A DNA stretch of 22,908 nt from the NCBI GenBank assembly GCA_900540005.1, contig UQEM01000026.1, positions 1 through 22,908 on the forward strand, written 5' to 3'. Below, one piece after another: positions 6,104 to 13,209 of the stretch. A program made the position numbers and the translations under genes. The notes below the pieces were generated by a model. That model was not told the DNA's origin. It saw nothing but the letters and a program-made list of their open reading frames with translations, and ran no database searches. The stretch's first letter is position 1. The number at the start of each line of letters is the position of its first letter. This DNA comes from an uncultured Ruminococcus sp. GTDB lineage: Bacteria; Bacillota; Clostridia; Oscillospirales; Ruminococcaceae.

Positions 6104-8401
6104 TTGAAAGGACTCGCTGAAAACCTCAAATCCATTCTGATAATCCTCTTGGTTGTCGCACTTGCATTAATGAGCGCGCTGAGACTTATGGAGATACAGG
6201 TAGTCGGAGATGACACCATAAAAAATCAAGTGACCTACAGTGCTGATGCAATTACCTACACAAAGCAGGTAAAAGCTGCAAGAGGCGAGATCCTCGACTA
6301 TAACAGCAACATTATCGTCACCAACGAGCCTCAGAGCAATCTTGTGCTTGAAAAGGCATTTTTCCCGTCTGACCTTAAAGAGGGCAACAAAACGCTCCTC
6401 GGCATATACAATGCGCTTAAAGACAGAGGCTACGAATATAAGGACAGTCTCCCGATAACGCCGGATCGTCCGTACGTTTTTACTGTCGAGGACTCAACAG
6501 ACGTTATCGAAAACCTCAATCTCAATGTCTATGCAACTGCTGAAAACTGCGTGGACAAGCTTATTTCCGACAATGAGATAGACGAAAGCTACTCCGATGA
6601 GGAAAAGCGAATAATCGCAGGTATGCGCTATGACATGATCGAAAAGGACTTCGCATACAGCAATGACCTCGTGCTTGCAGAGGACATTGACGAGACCTCT
6701 GTTATCGAGTTCAAGGAACTGAGCAACTTCTACAAGGGCATTGATATTGTCGAATCTTCAAGCCGAAAAATCGAACGCGGCGACATTCTCCCCCACGAGA
6801 TAGGAACAGTTGGCCCTATCTACGCCGAAGAATATGACGAGCTGAAAAGCAAGGGCTATGCAATGAACGATTCTGTCGGCAAGAGCGGTATTGAATCCGC
6901 TATGGAGACTCAGCTCCGCGGTCAGAACGGCGAGGAGGAACTCATCGTTGAGGACGGCCTCATCAAGAGCGACAAGCCTATCGAGGAAACTGTCTCGGGC
7001 GAGACCATAAAGCTTACAGTTGACGGCAACTATCAGCTTAAACTTCAGGGAATATTAGAGAACTTCCTCACGAATTTCCCATCAATAAATCCCAGACCCG
7101 AGAGCCTGAAAAACGTCCGCTGCGGTGCTATCTGCGTGCTTGACGCTAAAACAGGCGCTGTCAAGGGAATGGCTACTGCTCCGACCTACAACCTCAAGGA
7201 CTACTCTGAAAACTACGATTACTTTCTGAAAATCGAGGACTCTCCTCTCGTAAACCGCTGCACCTACGGTCTTTACCGTCCGGGTTCGACATTCAAGACT
7301 ATTACCGCGACAGCAGGCTACAACGAGGGACTCGTAGACGGAAATACCACATTTTTCTGTAATCAGAGATATATGTACTACGGCACGGAATACCGCTGTA
7401 CAGGCAGACACGGAAGCATTTCCATGCGCCGCGCCATTGAAGTGTCATGCAACTCCTACTTCTACGAGCTTTCAAGTATGCTCGGAATCGACAACATCAC
7501 CAAATATGCACAGCTCTACGGTCTCGGACAGAGCACGGGACTTGAAACGGGCGATGCTCCGGGTTACCTTTGTAATCCCGAAACCTTCGCTGCAAACGGT
7601 CAGGAATGGTACATTGGTTACGTTATTCAGGCAGGTATCGGAAATCAGGACTGCGGCATGACTCCCCTGCAAATGGCTGTTGTAGCAAGCACTATTGGCA
7701 ACAGGGGCGTAAGATATCAGCCCTATCTTGTTGACAGCTACTATGAATACGGAACAAATGAACTCGTCAAGAAAACCGAACCTACTATCGCACAGCAGAT
7801 AGAAGTAAACTACGACGATATGTACGACTACATCATAGGCGGTATGGTCGATGCTTCTGCAAATGTTCCTGCACAATATTCGCTCTCAAACCTTGGATTT
7901 GACGTTGCAATAAAGACCGGTACTCCTCAGACGGGTAAAGACCTTGAGGAGCAGAACTCTTTCTTTATTGGATTTGCCCCTGCTGACGACCCCGAGATTG
8001 CTTTTGCAGGAGTTATTGAGGGCGGCGAATATTCAAAGTATATGATCCGCGACATCATTCTTGCTTATCAAGAGTGCTACGGTCTCAACGGCGTAAAGCC
8101 CTCGGCAAGCTCAAAGCTGCCTGCTGAGGTTCGCCCCGAGCTTACTACAGGCACTACCACCACGACCGGAACAGACATCACAACCACTTCTTCTACTGCA
8201 ACAACTGACTCCGATACGGTTTCAACCACAACGGAGTATAATGATGATCACCAGCAGCAGACAACGGCTCAGTCATATCAGAACGAGCCTGCAACAGCTC
8301 CGATCACAGAAGCTTCTTCCGAAGATTACGTCACAACAATGCTCCCTCCCGAGATATACGATCCACAGGGCGATCAGGCATCAACTTCAACAACAGATTA
8401 A
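6104..8401 (+). CDS. mrdA: Penicillin-binding protein 2 (class B, elongasome transpeptidase)
   Basis: A 765-residue D,D-transpeptidase that cross-links lateral-wall peptidoglycan with RodA and MreCD. A short cytosolic stretch and a single N-terminal membrane helix (about 9-27) come first. The dimerisation/pedestal domain follows, including GKSGIESAMETQLRG. The transpeptidase domain has Ser395-Thr-Phe-Lys398, Ser448-Cys-Asn450 and Lys604-Thr-Gly606, so all three active-site motifs are intact. The last 85 or so residues are a Thr/Ser/Gln-rich low-complexity tail. The start is TTG at 6104, supported by AAGGAGG (6090-6096) at 7 bases and by the membrane helix that must be included. It is the last gene of the mre unit; rodA is not present here. 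FtsI/SpoVD-type class B PBPs are less likely given mreCD linkage. Confidence 0.9.
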   Translation: MKGLAENLKSILIILLVVALALMSALRLMEIQVVGDDTIKNQVTYSADAITYTKQVKAARGEILDYNSNIIVTNEPQSNLVLEKAFFPSDLKEGNKTLLGIYNALKDRGYEYKDSLPITPDRPYVFTVEDSTDVIENLNLNVYATAENCVDKLISDNEIDESYSDEEKRIIAGMRYDMIEKDFAYSNDLVLAEDIDETSVIEFKELSNFYKGIDIVESSSRKIERGDILPHEIGTVGPIYAEEYDELKSKGYAMNDSVGKSGIESAMETQLRGQNGEEELIVEDGLIKSDKPIEETVSGETIKLTVDGNYQLKLQGILENFLTNFPSINPRPESLKNVRCGAICVLDAKTGAVKGMATAPTYNLKDYSENYDYFLKIEDSPLVNRCTYGLYRPGSTFKTITATAGYNEGLVDGNTTFFCNQRYMYYGTEYRCTGRHGSISMRRAIEVSCNSYFYELSSMLGIDNITKYAQLYGLGQSTGLETGDAPGYLCNPETFAANGQEWYIGYVIQAGIGNQDCGMTPLQMAVVASTIGNRGVRYQPYLVDSYYEYGTNELVKKTEPTIAQQIEVNYDDMYDYIIGGMVDASANVPAQYSLSNLGFDVAIKTGTPQTGKDLEEQNSFFIGFAPADDPEIAFAGVIEGGEYSKYMIRDIILAYQECYGLNGVKPSASSKLPAEVRPELTTGTTTTTGTDITTTSSTATTDSDTVSTTTEYNDDHQQQTTAQSYQNEPATAPITEASSEDYVTTMLPPEIYDPQGDQASTSTTD

Positions 8402-8403
8402 AT

Positions 8404-8433
8404 GAAAAAGACCTCCATTCGGAGGTCTTTTTC
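8404..8433 (+). terminator. Rho-independent terminator of the mre-PBP2 unit
   Basis: GAAAAAGACCTCC (8404-8416) pairs with GGAGGTCTTTTTC (8421-8433) around an ATTC loop. The right arm supplies the U-run. It starts 3 bases after the PBP2 stop. The A-run on the left could also terminate minus-strand transcription. Confidence 0.9.
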
Positions 8434-8444
8434 AGTCTGTTTGC

Positions 8445-8513
8445 GGGGCTTTGCCCCACACCCCACCAAAGGCTCTGCCTTTGGAATCTGCTAAAGGGTT
8501 TATACCCCTTTAG
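8445..8513. repeat. Block of three tandem hairpins next to the mobile element
   Basis: Three back-to-back hairpins: GGGGC-TTT-GCCCC (8445-8457), CCAAAGGC-TCT-GCCTTTGG (8466-8484) and CTAAAGGG-TTTATA-CCCTTTAG with one extra C in the loop side (8491-8513). None is coding. The block ends in AATCCCTTTA, directly followed by the element at 8527. A degraded version of the same block plus element start is found at 22822-22908. This part of the 344-base gene-free stretch 8402-8745 therefore consists of terminator, hairpin block, mobile element and second terminator. Confidence 0.75.
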
Positions 8514-8526
8514 AATCCCTTTATTA

Positions 8527-8690
8527 GGTCGTGTTGACACTAAGCCTAACAACGCATCTTTTCGGCAAAATTTCACGCATCCTGCGTTAAAAAGTCTTGA
8601 CAGGCGACAGCCTGCCTGCGACTTTTTGCCTTGTCTACGTAAAATTTATGCTCGAAAATCTGCGTTGTTAGGCTTAGTGTCAACACTCCC
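8527..8690. mobile_element. Complete 164-bp inverted-repeat element (MITE-like)
   Basis: Two 26-base arms, 8531-8556 and 8661-8686, are perfect inverted copies. The ends (GGTC... and ...TCCC) are bounded by TA at 8525-8526 and 8691-8692, as expected for a TA target duplication. Imperfect inverted similarity continues inwards. It ends in a central hairpin: AAAAAGTC (8589-8596) with GACTTTTT (8620-8627), and CAGGC (8601-8605) with GCCTG (8610-8614). The whole element could fold as one long hairpin. It has no coding capacity for a transposase. TA flanks and the GTGTTGAC ends are reminiscent of IS5/IS427-group or IS630/Tc1-type elements; I cannot decide between them. Confidence 0.8.
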
Positions 8691-8701
8691 TAGTTAAATG
8701 T

Positions 8702-8726
8702 AAACGACCTCCATTGGAGGTCGTTT
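8702..8726 (-). terminator. Hairpin terminator of the MATE gene
   Basis: AAACGACCTCC (8702-8712) pairs with GGAGGTCGTTT (8716-8726) around ATT. It lies 19 bases beyond the MATE stop, and on the minus strand the exit side reads TTTACATTT, a modest U-rich tail. Its core is nearly identical to the terminator at 8404-8433. The two converge from opposite sides of the mobile element. Confidence 0.7.
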
Positions 8727-8745
8727 GTTGTTTCTACTGATATTG

Positions 8746-10107
8746 TTACTTTGCGGCATTAAATTGCAGCTTAGTGTGATTTTTTGAGACCTTCCTGATA
8801 CATACTGCGCATACTATACTGCAATAGATTGTTGCAAGGATCCATGCCGCCTGATCCGTAAAGCATATCGCCCAAAAACCAAATTTTGGCACAAACGCCT
8901 TGCTGACGGCAATTCGCGCGATCATTTCAATAACTCCCGAGAATATCGCAACTGCTGAATAACCGAGTCCCTGTATAGTCATTCGCGTGGTGTTGAGGAT
9001 TCCGAGCAGCCAATAGAAGAATCCTGCACACATCAGATACTGTGCCGAGGCTGCAAGAACTGCGGTCTCGCTGCTCTTTATGAACATAAGTGAAAGCGGT
9101 CTGCCGAAAAAGATGAGAACCAATCCTATCACGGCACCGTAGCCTGCTCCGACAGCAACACCGTTAAAGATTCCCTTGCGGATACGTTCGGGCTTTCCTG
9201 CACCAAGATTCTGGCTCGTAAAGACGGAAACGCCTGTAGCAATAGCGTCAAACGGACACATTGCAAGCTGCTTTATCTTGCTTGCCGCAGTAAATCCCGA
9301 AACATAAGAGCTTCCAAGACCGTTGTTTGCTGACTGCATGACCATGCTTCCGATAGCGGTTATCGAGTATTGCAGTCCCATGGGAATACCCATGATAAAC
9401 AGTTCCTTTATCGCATAGAAGTTGAATTTGCAGTACTGACGCTTCAGCCTGAGGAGAGGGTATTTCTTCTGAATGTAAATAAAACACGCGATTCCGCTGA
9501 CAGCCTGCGCTATTACCGTAGCAAGAGCAGCTCCGGCACAACCGAGCCTTATAACGGCAATGAACATGATGTCAAGGAAAATGTTCAGAAAAGCCGATAT
9601 CATGAGGAAAATGAACGGCGTTCTGCTGTCGCCTACTGCACGCATTATTCCGGCAAGCAGGTTGTAAAACAGAATAAACGGTATGCCGAGGAAAATTATC
9701 AGCAGGTATATGTAAGCGTCATCGTAGATATTCGCAGGAGTTGCCATAATATTCAGTATGTTGCGGCAGAAAAGTGCTGTCGGTATAGTCAGCAGCACCG
9801 CAAAAGCTCCTGTCATGAGGTAGGCATTGAAAATGCAGGTTCGCAGTCTTTCATAATGCTCTGCGCCGAAATATTTTGCGACAGGTATGCTAAAACCCGC
9901 ACAGATTCCCATGCAGAATCCCAGAACCAGAAACTGAACGCTGCTTGATGCTCCGACACCTGCAAGAGCGTCCGCACCGAGCACTCGTCCAACTATAGCC
10001 GCGTCGATCATGTTGTACATCTGCTGCAATAAATTGCCTAAAAGCAGCGGAAGTGAAAATTTAAGTATAAGCTTTATCGGAGAGCCTGATGTCATACTTT
10101 CCGTCAT
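8746..10107 (-). CDS. MATE family multidrug/metabolite exporter
   Basis: A 453-residue integral membrane protein with about 12 helices in two MatE repeats. The N-terminus GSPIKLILKFSLPLLLGNLLQQMYNMIDAAIVG is split here only by the quoting limit: the key pieces are PLLLGNLLQQMYNMID and VGRVLGADALAGVGAS, the family's repeat-1 signature. MRAVGDSRTPF occurs near residue 160. MATE proteins use Na+ or H+ gradients to expel cationic drugs or metabolites; the substrate is not predictable. AAGGAGGA lies about 6-13 bases before the ATG. The monooxygenase-like gene lies upstream on the same strand, 63 bases away, and probably shares its promoter. Confidence 0.9.
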   Translation of the reverse strand: MTESMTSGSPIKLILKFSLPLLLGNLLQQMYNMIDAAIVGRVLGADALAGVGASSSVQFLVLGFCMGICAGFSIPVAKYFGAEHYERLRTCIFNAYLMTGAFAVLLTIPTALFCRNILNIMATPANIYDDAYIYLLIIFLGIPFILFYNLLAGIMRAVGDSRTPFIFLMISAFLNIFLDIMFIAVIRLGCAGAALATVIAQAVSGIACFIYIQKKYPLLRLKRQYCKFNFYAIKELFIMGIPMGLQYSITAIGSMVMQSANNGLGSSYVSGFTAASKIKQLAMCPFDAIATGVSVFTSQNLGAGKPERIRKGIFNGVAVGAGYGAVIGLVLIFFGRPLSLMFIKSSETAVLAASAQYLMCAGFFYWLLGILNTTRMTIQGLGYSAVAIFSGVIEMIARIAVSKAFVPKFGFWAICFTDQAAWILATIYCSIVCAVCIRKVSKNHTKLQFNAAK

Positions 10108-10162
10108 AAAGGATCCTCCTTATAATAATTGATTTATCGGGAAATATCGCCGGTATACGTTC

Positions 10163-10186
10163 ATTTATCCCTACTTGCGGATAAAT
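10163..10186 (-). repeat. Inverted repeat at the end of the monooxygenase-like gene
   Basis: ATTTATCC (10163-10170) and GGATAAAT (10179-10186) are perfect inverted copies that enclose the stop codon of the upstream gene. On the minus strand no U-run follows. It is either a weak terminator limiting read-through into the MATE gene, an mRNA-end structure or a protein site. Confidence 0.4.
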
Positions 10187-10500
10187 TCGCTGTCTATATC
10201 CGCATTTTCATCATCTGAAAGATAACGCTCCACGGTCATGTGGAGGTCGTATTTATCACGCAGCTCCGCTATCGTCCGCATCATCGGAGAAGCGTGATGT
10301 TCGTCAATCGCAGACTGGTCTTTCCAACTGTCAATGAGAAGGACCGTTTCTTCGTCCTCCATAGGGAAAAAATATTCGTACCGCAGATTTCCGTCCTTGG
10401 CGCGTATCTTGGCGACTGTGCCCGACTCCACCATTTCACGCGCAAACCTGCGCGCATTTCCGCCATTTCCGCGATAATAAATATTCACCGTAACAGCCAT
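10171..10500 (-). CDS. Antibiotic biosynthesis monooxygenase (ABM) domain protein
   Basis: A 109-residue protein with a ferredoxin-like alpha/beta fold pattern: VTVNIYYRGN strand, helix NARRFAREMVE, then GNLRYEYFFPMEDEETVLLIDSW and the helix SPMMRTIAELRDKY. It matches small putative quinol monooxygenases (YgiN-like ABM family), which act as dimers on quinones or aromatic compounds, or have no known activity. An in-frame TTG lies at 10515, but the ATG at 10500 with GGAG 9 bases upstream is preferred. Upstream of and probably cotranscribed with the MATE exporter, which suggests a handle-and-export pair for a small redox compound. That last point is inference. Confidence 0.75.
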   Translation of the reverse strand: MAVTVNIYYRGNGGNARRFAREMVESGTVAKIRAKDGNLRYEYFFPMEDEETVLLIDSWKDQSAIDEHHASPMMRTIAELRDKYDLHMTVERYLSDDENADIDSEFIRK

Positions 10501-10542
10501 TTTCTCGTTCTCCAAAGCCTGTATTTTTTTCGTGCATTTGCA

Positions 10543-10571
10543 ATTATACTACAGATAAATAGCAATGTCAA
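10543..10571 (-). promoter_or_regulatory. Promoter for the ABM-MATE pair
   Basis: On the minus strand TTGACA (10566-10571) and TATAAT (10543-10548) with a 17-base spacer, a consensus housekeeping promoter. It lies about 45 bases upstream of the ABM ATG. Confidence 0.85.
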
Positions 10572-10707
10572 TACTAAAATGAGGAATTTATTTTTCATTT
10601 TTTGCTAAGCAGCAGATAGCTGCAAACGCGAAAACAGGAAAAGCAAAATTCTGTTATTCATGTATAATTTCGGGTTATATGACAAAAATATAAGCGGAGG
10701 TGTTATC

Positions 10708-11544
10708 GTGAAGAAAAATTTATTATCTGATAAAAAACACGGCAAAGGCAGCAAGGGCTTTTACACAGCACTCGGAATAAGTGCGGTAATGATAGGCTCA
10801 GCCTGCATTTTTGCCTACCAGCAGGGTGAAAAGCTCACCGACCGCCAGCTAAAGGCTCAGCAGGATCTGGAGATCGCCGAGGAAGAAGCAGTTGACCGCC
10901 AGATCAACGACATACCCAAGACCACAACTCCCGCTTACCGCGTGACTACTCAGCCGCCGGTCATAACCACGACACAGGTCCTCACGACAGTTCAGGCGCC
11001 GACAATCCCCGCCTCTGATATAATTGAGAACGAGCCGCCTGTTGAAGTTGCTGAGATCTATGACGAACCTGCCGAAGCTGCAAACGCACTCACCGAGGAA
11101 GAAAGCGTAAGCGCAGGCGTGCAGAAAATCGAAAACCCGAAAGCTCCGCTCGCCGCAGCAGGAGAAATTATCGGCACATTCAGCGGCACTGATCTTGTAA
11201 AAAATGAAACCACCGGCTCGTGGCAGACCCACAACGGCACGGATATTGCAGCCGAAGTAGGCGCAGAGGTATATGCTGTCTCAAACGGAGAGATAACTTC
11301 CGTTTCCAATGATCCGCTGTGGGGCGTGACAATTGTCCTTGACCACCATAACGGATTCATGACGCGCTACTGCAATCTCGGCGCAGATCTCTCCGTTCAG
11401 GAGGGCGATGTGGTCGTAAGCGGCGATCTGCTCGGAACAGTCGGTGGAACTGCTGACATCGAGAGCGCTGTCGCACCGCACCTGCACATCGAAATGAAGC
11501 ATAACGGCTCATACATTGACCCGATGAGCCAGATAAGCCAATAA
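10708..11544 (+). CDS. Membrane-anchored M23 (LytM) endopeptidase, possibly SpoIIQ-like
   Basis: A 278-residue protein: basic cytosolic tail, one membrane helix (about 18-37), a charged helical stretch (about 41-68), a Thr/Pro-rich linker (about 70-105), then a C-terminal M23 domain. Zinc ligands are visible as His175-x3-Asp179 (HNGTD) and His258-x-His260 (HLH), so the enzyme is predicted active on peptidoglycan cross-bridges. The start is GTG at 10708, with GGAGG (10696-10700) 7 bases upstream; the frame is open from 10660 but that stretch has no ribosome site. The architecture resembles SpoIIQ, the forespore side of the engulfment channel, whose clostridial members keep zinc ligands. A general LytM hydrolase is equally possible. 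A TATAAT at 10663-10668 may be its -10, with no convincing -35. Confidence 0.8.
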   Translation: MKKNLLSDKKHGKGSKGFYTALGISAVMIGSACIFAYQQGEKLTDRQLKAQQDLEIAEEEAVDRQINDIPKTTTPAYRVTTQPPVITTTQVLTTVQAPTIPASDIIENEPPVEVAEIYDEPAEAANALTEEESVSAGVQKIENPKAPLAAAGEIIGTFSGTDLVKNETTGSWQTHNGTDIAAEVGAEVYAVSNGEITSVSNDPLWGVTIVLDHHNGFMTRYCNLGADLSVQEGDVVVSGDLLGTVGGTADIESAVAPHLHIEMKHNGSYIDPMSQISQ

Positions 11545-11548
11545 ATAC

Positions 11549-11584
11549 AAAAGCCTGAAAACATTGCGTTCTCAGGCTTTTTTG
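11549..11584. terminator. Bidirectional terminator between the M23 gene and the minus-strand operon
   Basis: AAAAGCCTGA (11549-11558) pairs with TCAGGCTTTT (11572-11581) around a 13-base loop, followed by TT. The A-run on the left gives a U-run on the other strand. It starts 4 bases after the M23 stop and lies just beyond the stop at 11587 of the converging gene, so it can serve both. Confidence 0.88.
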
Positions 11585-11586
11585 TG

Positions 11587-12216
11587 TCAGTAGCAGAGAT
11601 CTACGAGCCTCTCGCCGCTTTCATCTGTTGGTATTTCATCCGAAGATGAACTGTCATCGGAATATTCTGTAGTGGGCGGAGTTATATGGACTCCGTTCCT
11701 GCTGCCGTCTGTGGTGACTTCCATTCCCGAGATCGCACCATTGATGAAGTCCGCGAAAAATGCGTCAAAATCATCATAACCCATAGCCGACCAGTACTTG
11801 TCGAATTTTGGATCTTCGTACTTCTCGAACTTTTCAGGTATCTCTCCTGTTGCATTGTATTCATCAACGATCTCCTGATAGTGATTTGAAAAATACACAA
11901 TATCGGGCATTATCTTGACGTAGAACATTACATAGAACCCGAAAACTACCGAGGACAGCACCGAAACCACTATGCTGATTATCGCGAAAGCCTTGCCGCG
12001 TCTGTGCGATGCAAGCGAAACTATCGCAAAAACCAATGAGAGCGGAACTGCTATTATGCTGAAGACTCCGCCGCAGAATACGAGGTTAACGAGAGCAATG
12101 ATGAATGCCGCAACGGCGAATCCTACTCCCTTACCTTTTTCCTGAACAGGTGCAGGGGGCGGCATCATTCCGTACTGATTGCCATTGTCCTGACCTCCAT
12201 AAAACTGATTATCCAT
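11587..12216 (-). CDS. Small membrane protein, DUF4190-like
   Basis: A 209-residue protein. The N-terminus is polar and Gly/Pro/Gln-rich (NQFYGGQDNGNQYGMMPPPA). Two to three membrane helices follow at about 30-105, with a short SLASHRRGKAFA turn between the two best ones, the layout of DUF4190-type proteins. The C-terminal half is hydrophilic, aromatic and acidic (DDFDAFFADFINGAISG), ending in a Ser/Asp-rich tail. Function unknown. The ATG has AAGGAG upstream. It lies 25 bases after metA and is probably the last gene of the long minus-strand operon, ending at the bidirectional terminator. Confidence 0.6.
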   Translation of the reverse strand: MDNQFYGGQDNGNQYGMMPPPAPVQEKGKGVGFAVAAFIIALVNLVFCGGVFSIIAVPLSLVFAIVSLASHRRGKAFAIISIVVSVLSSVVFGFYVMFYVKIMPDIVYFSNHYQEIVDEYNATGEIPEKFEKYEDPKFDKYWSAMGYDDFDAFFADFINGAISGMEVTTDGSRNGVHITPPTTEYSDDSSSSDEIPTDESGERLVDLCY

Positions 12217-12241
12217 ATTTTCTCCTTCTTATCTTTATTGA

Positions 12242-13189
12242 TTACAGGCTCGTTTCCCAGTTCCAGTTGCGTACCTCAAGCTCCTCAAGATTATAGGGAG
12301 TTTTCTGGTAAACGCAGTAATTGAGCCAGTTTGTGAACATAAGATTTGCCGTACATCTCCACGAGAACACCGGTACATTGTCGGGATCGTCATCGGGAAA
12401 ATAGTTGTACGGGAGCTGAATGTCGATACCCTTTTCCAGATCGCGCTTGTATTCGTTCGCAAGCGTTTCCCTGTCGTACTCTGAGTGTCCCGTGATAAAG
12501 TACTGCCTGCCGTTCTTGTTGGCAATAATGTGGACTCCCGAAATATCCGACGAAGTGAGTATTTCAAGCTGAGGTATGCGCTCTATGTCCTCGCGGCGAA
12601 CCTCGGTGTTCCTCGAATGTGGAACGTAAAAAATGTCATCGAATCCGCGCAGGAGCTGACTGTTGCTGACCTCCATACGATGCGGAAAAATGCCGAACAT
12701 CTTATGCGGAAGCTGATACTTCGGTATTCCGTAGTGGTAGTAAAGTCCCGCCTGAGCCGCCCAGCAGATGTGTATAGTTGAAAAAATGTGGGTCTTTGAC
12801 CACTCCATTATCTCGGTTATCTCGTTCCAGTAGTCGACCTGCTCAAAATCGAGCAGTTCAACGGGCGCTCCCGTTATTATCATGCCGTCGTATCGGTTGT
12901 TTCTTACCTCGTCAAAGGTCTTGTAAAAAGCGTCAAGGTGGTGGCGCGATGTGTTGCGCGAAACGTGCGAAGCCATCTGCAAAAGGTCGATATCCACCTG
13001 TAGAGGAGTGTTGCTGAGAAGGCGCATAAGCTGATTCTCAGTGTCTATCTTCTTTGGCATGATGTTGACGATGATGACTTTAAGCGGACGTATGTCCTGA
13101 TGCTCCGCCCTCTCCTTAGACATTACGAAGATGTTTTCTTCTCCAAGCGTTTTGAACGCCGGGAGTTCCGATGAAATTCTTATTGGCAT
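12242..13189 (-). CDS. metA: Homoserine O-acetyltransferase (MetA/HTS family)
   Basis: A 315-residue enzyme of the MetA fold that acylates homoserine, the first committed step to methionine. Numbering runs level with E. coli MetA: catalytic Cys142 in HICWAAQAG, His235 and Glu237 in FITGHSEYD. Residue 111 is Glu ([11 protein letters not shown]). In the family Glu at this position goes with acetyl-CoA use and Gly with succinyl-CoA, so the product is predicted to be O-acetylhomoserine despite the common succinyltransferase label. AAGGAGC lies about 9 bases before the ATG. Only 20 bases separate it from rluB, so there is no room for an S-box, T-box or own promoter; expression should follow the operon unless an internal promoter lies within rluB. 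Confidence 0.93.
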   Translation of the reverse strand: MPIRISSELPAFKTLGEENIFVMSKERAEHQDIRPLKVIIVNIMPKKIDTENQLMRLLSNTPLQVDIDLLQMASHVSRNTSRHHLDAFYKTFDEVRNNRYDGMIITGAPVELLDFEQVDYWNEITEIMEWSKTHIFSTIHICWAAQAGLYYHYGIPKYQLPHKMFGIFPHRMEVSNSQLLRGFDDIFYVPHSRNTEVRREDIERIPQLEILTSSDISGVHIIANKNGRQYFITGHSEYDRETLANEYKRDLEKGIDIQLPYNYFPDDDPDNVPVFSWRCTANLMFTNWLNYCVYQKTPYNLEELEVRNWNWETSL

Positions 13190-13209
13190 TTCAAATCGCT
13201 CCTTTCATT

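Noticed and set aside
8331..8576. 81-codon minus-strand open frame starting in the mobile element (KFCRKDALLGLVSTR)
   Set aside because: It runs through the element arm, the hairpin block, the terminator and antisense to PBP2. It has no ribosome site, and the composition follows the repeats. It is not a gene.
8445..8692. CRISPR array or integron-like array
   Set aside because: The repeats are inverted hairpins of different sequence, not direct repeats with unique spacers, and there are no cas or integrase genes.
9370..9948. 192-codon plus-strand open frame inside the MATE gene
   Set aside because: It is antisense to membrane-helix coding and is rich in Arg, Ser, His and Gln, as expected from reversed hydrophobic codons.
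10655..10668. Sporulation-sigma (SigF/SigG) promoter before the M23 gene
   Set aside because: CATGTATAAT has only partial resemblance to the -10, and no matching -35 at proper distance was found.
13190..13209. SAM riboswitch or promoter ahead of metA
   Set aside because: The gap to rluB is 20 bases and holds only the ribosome site.
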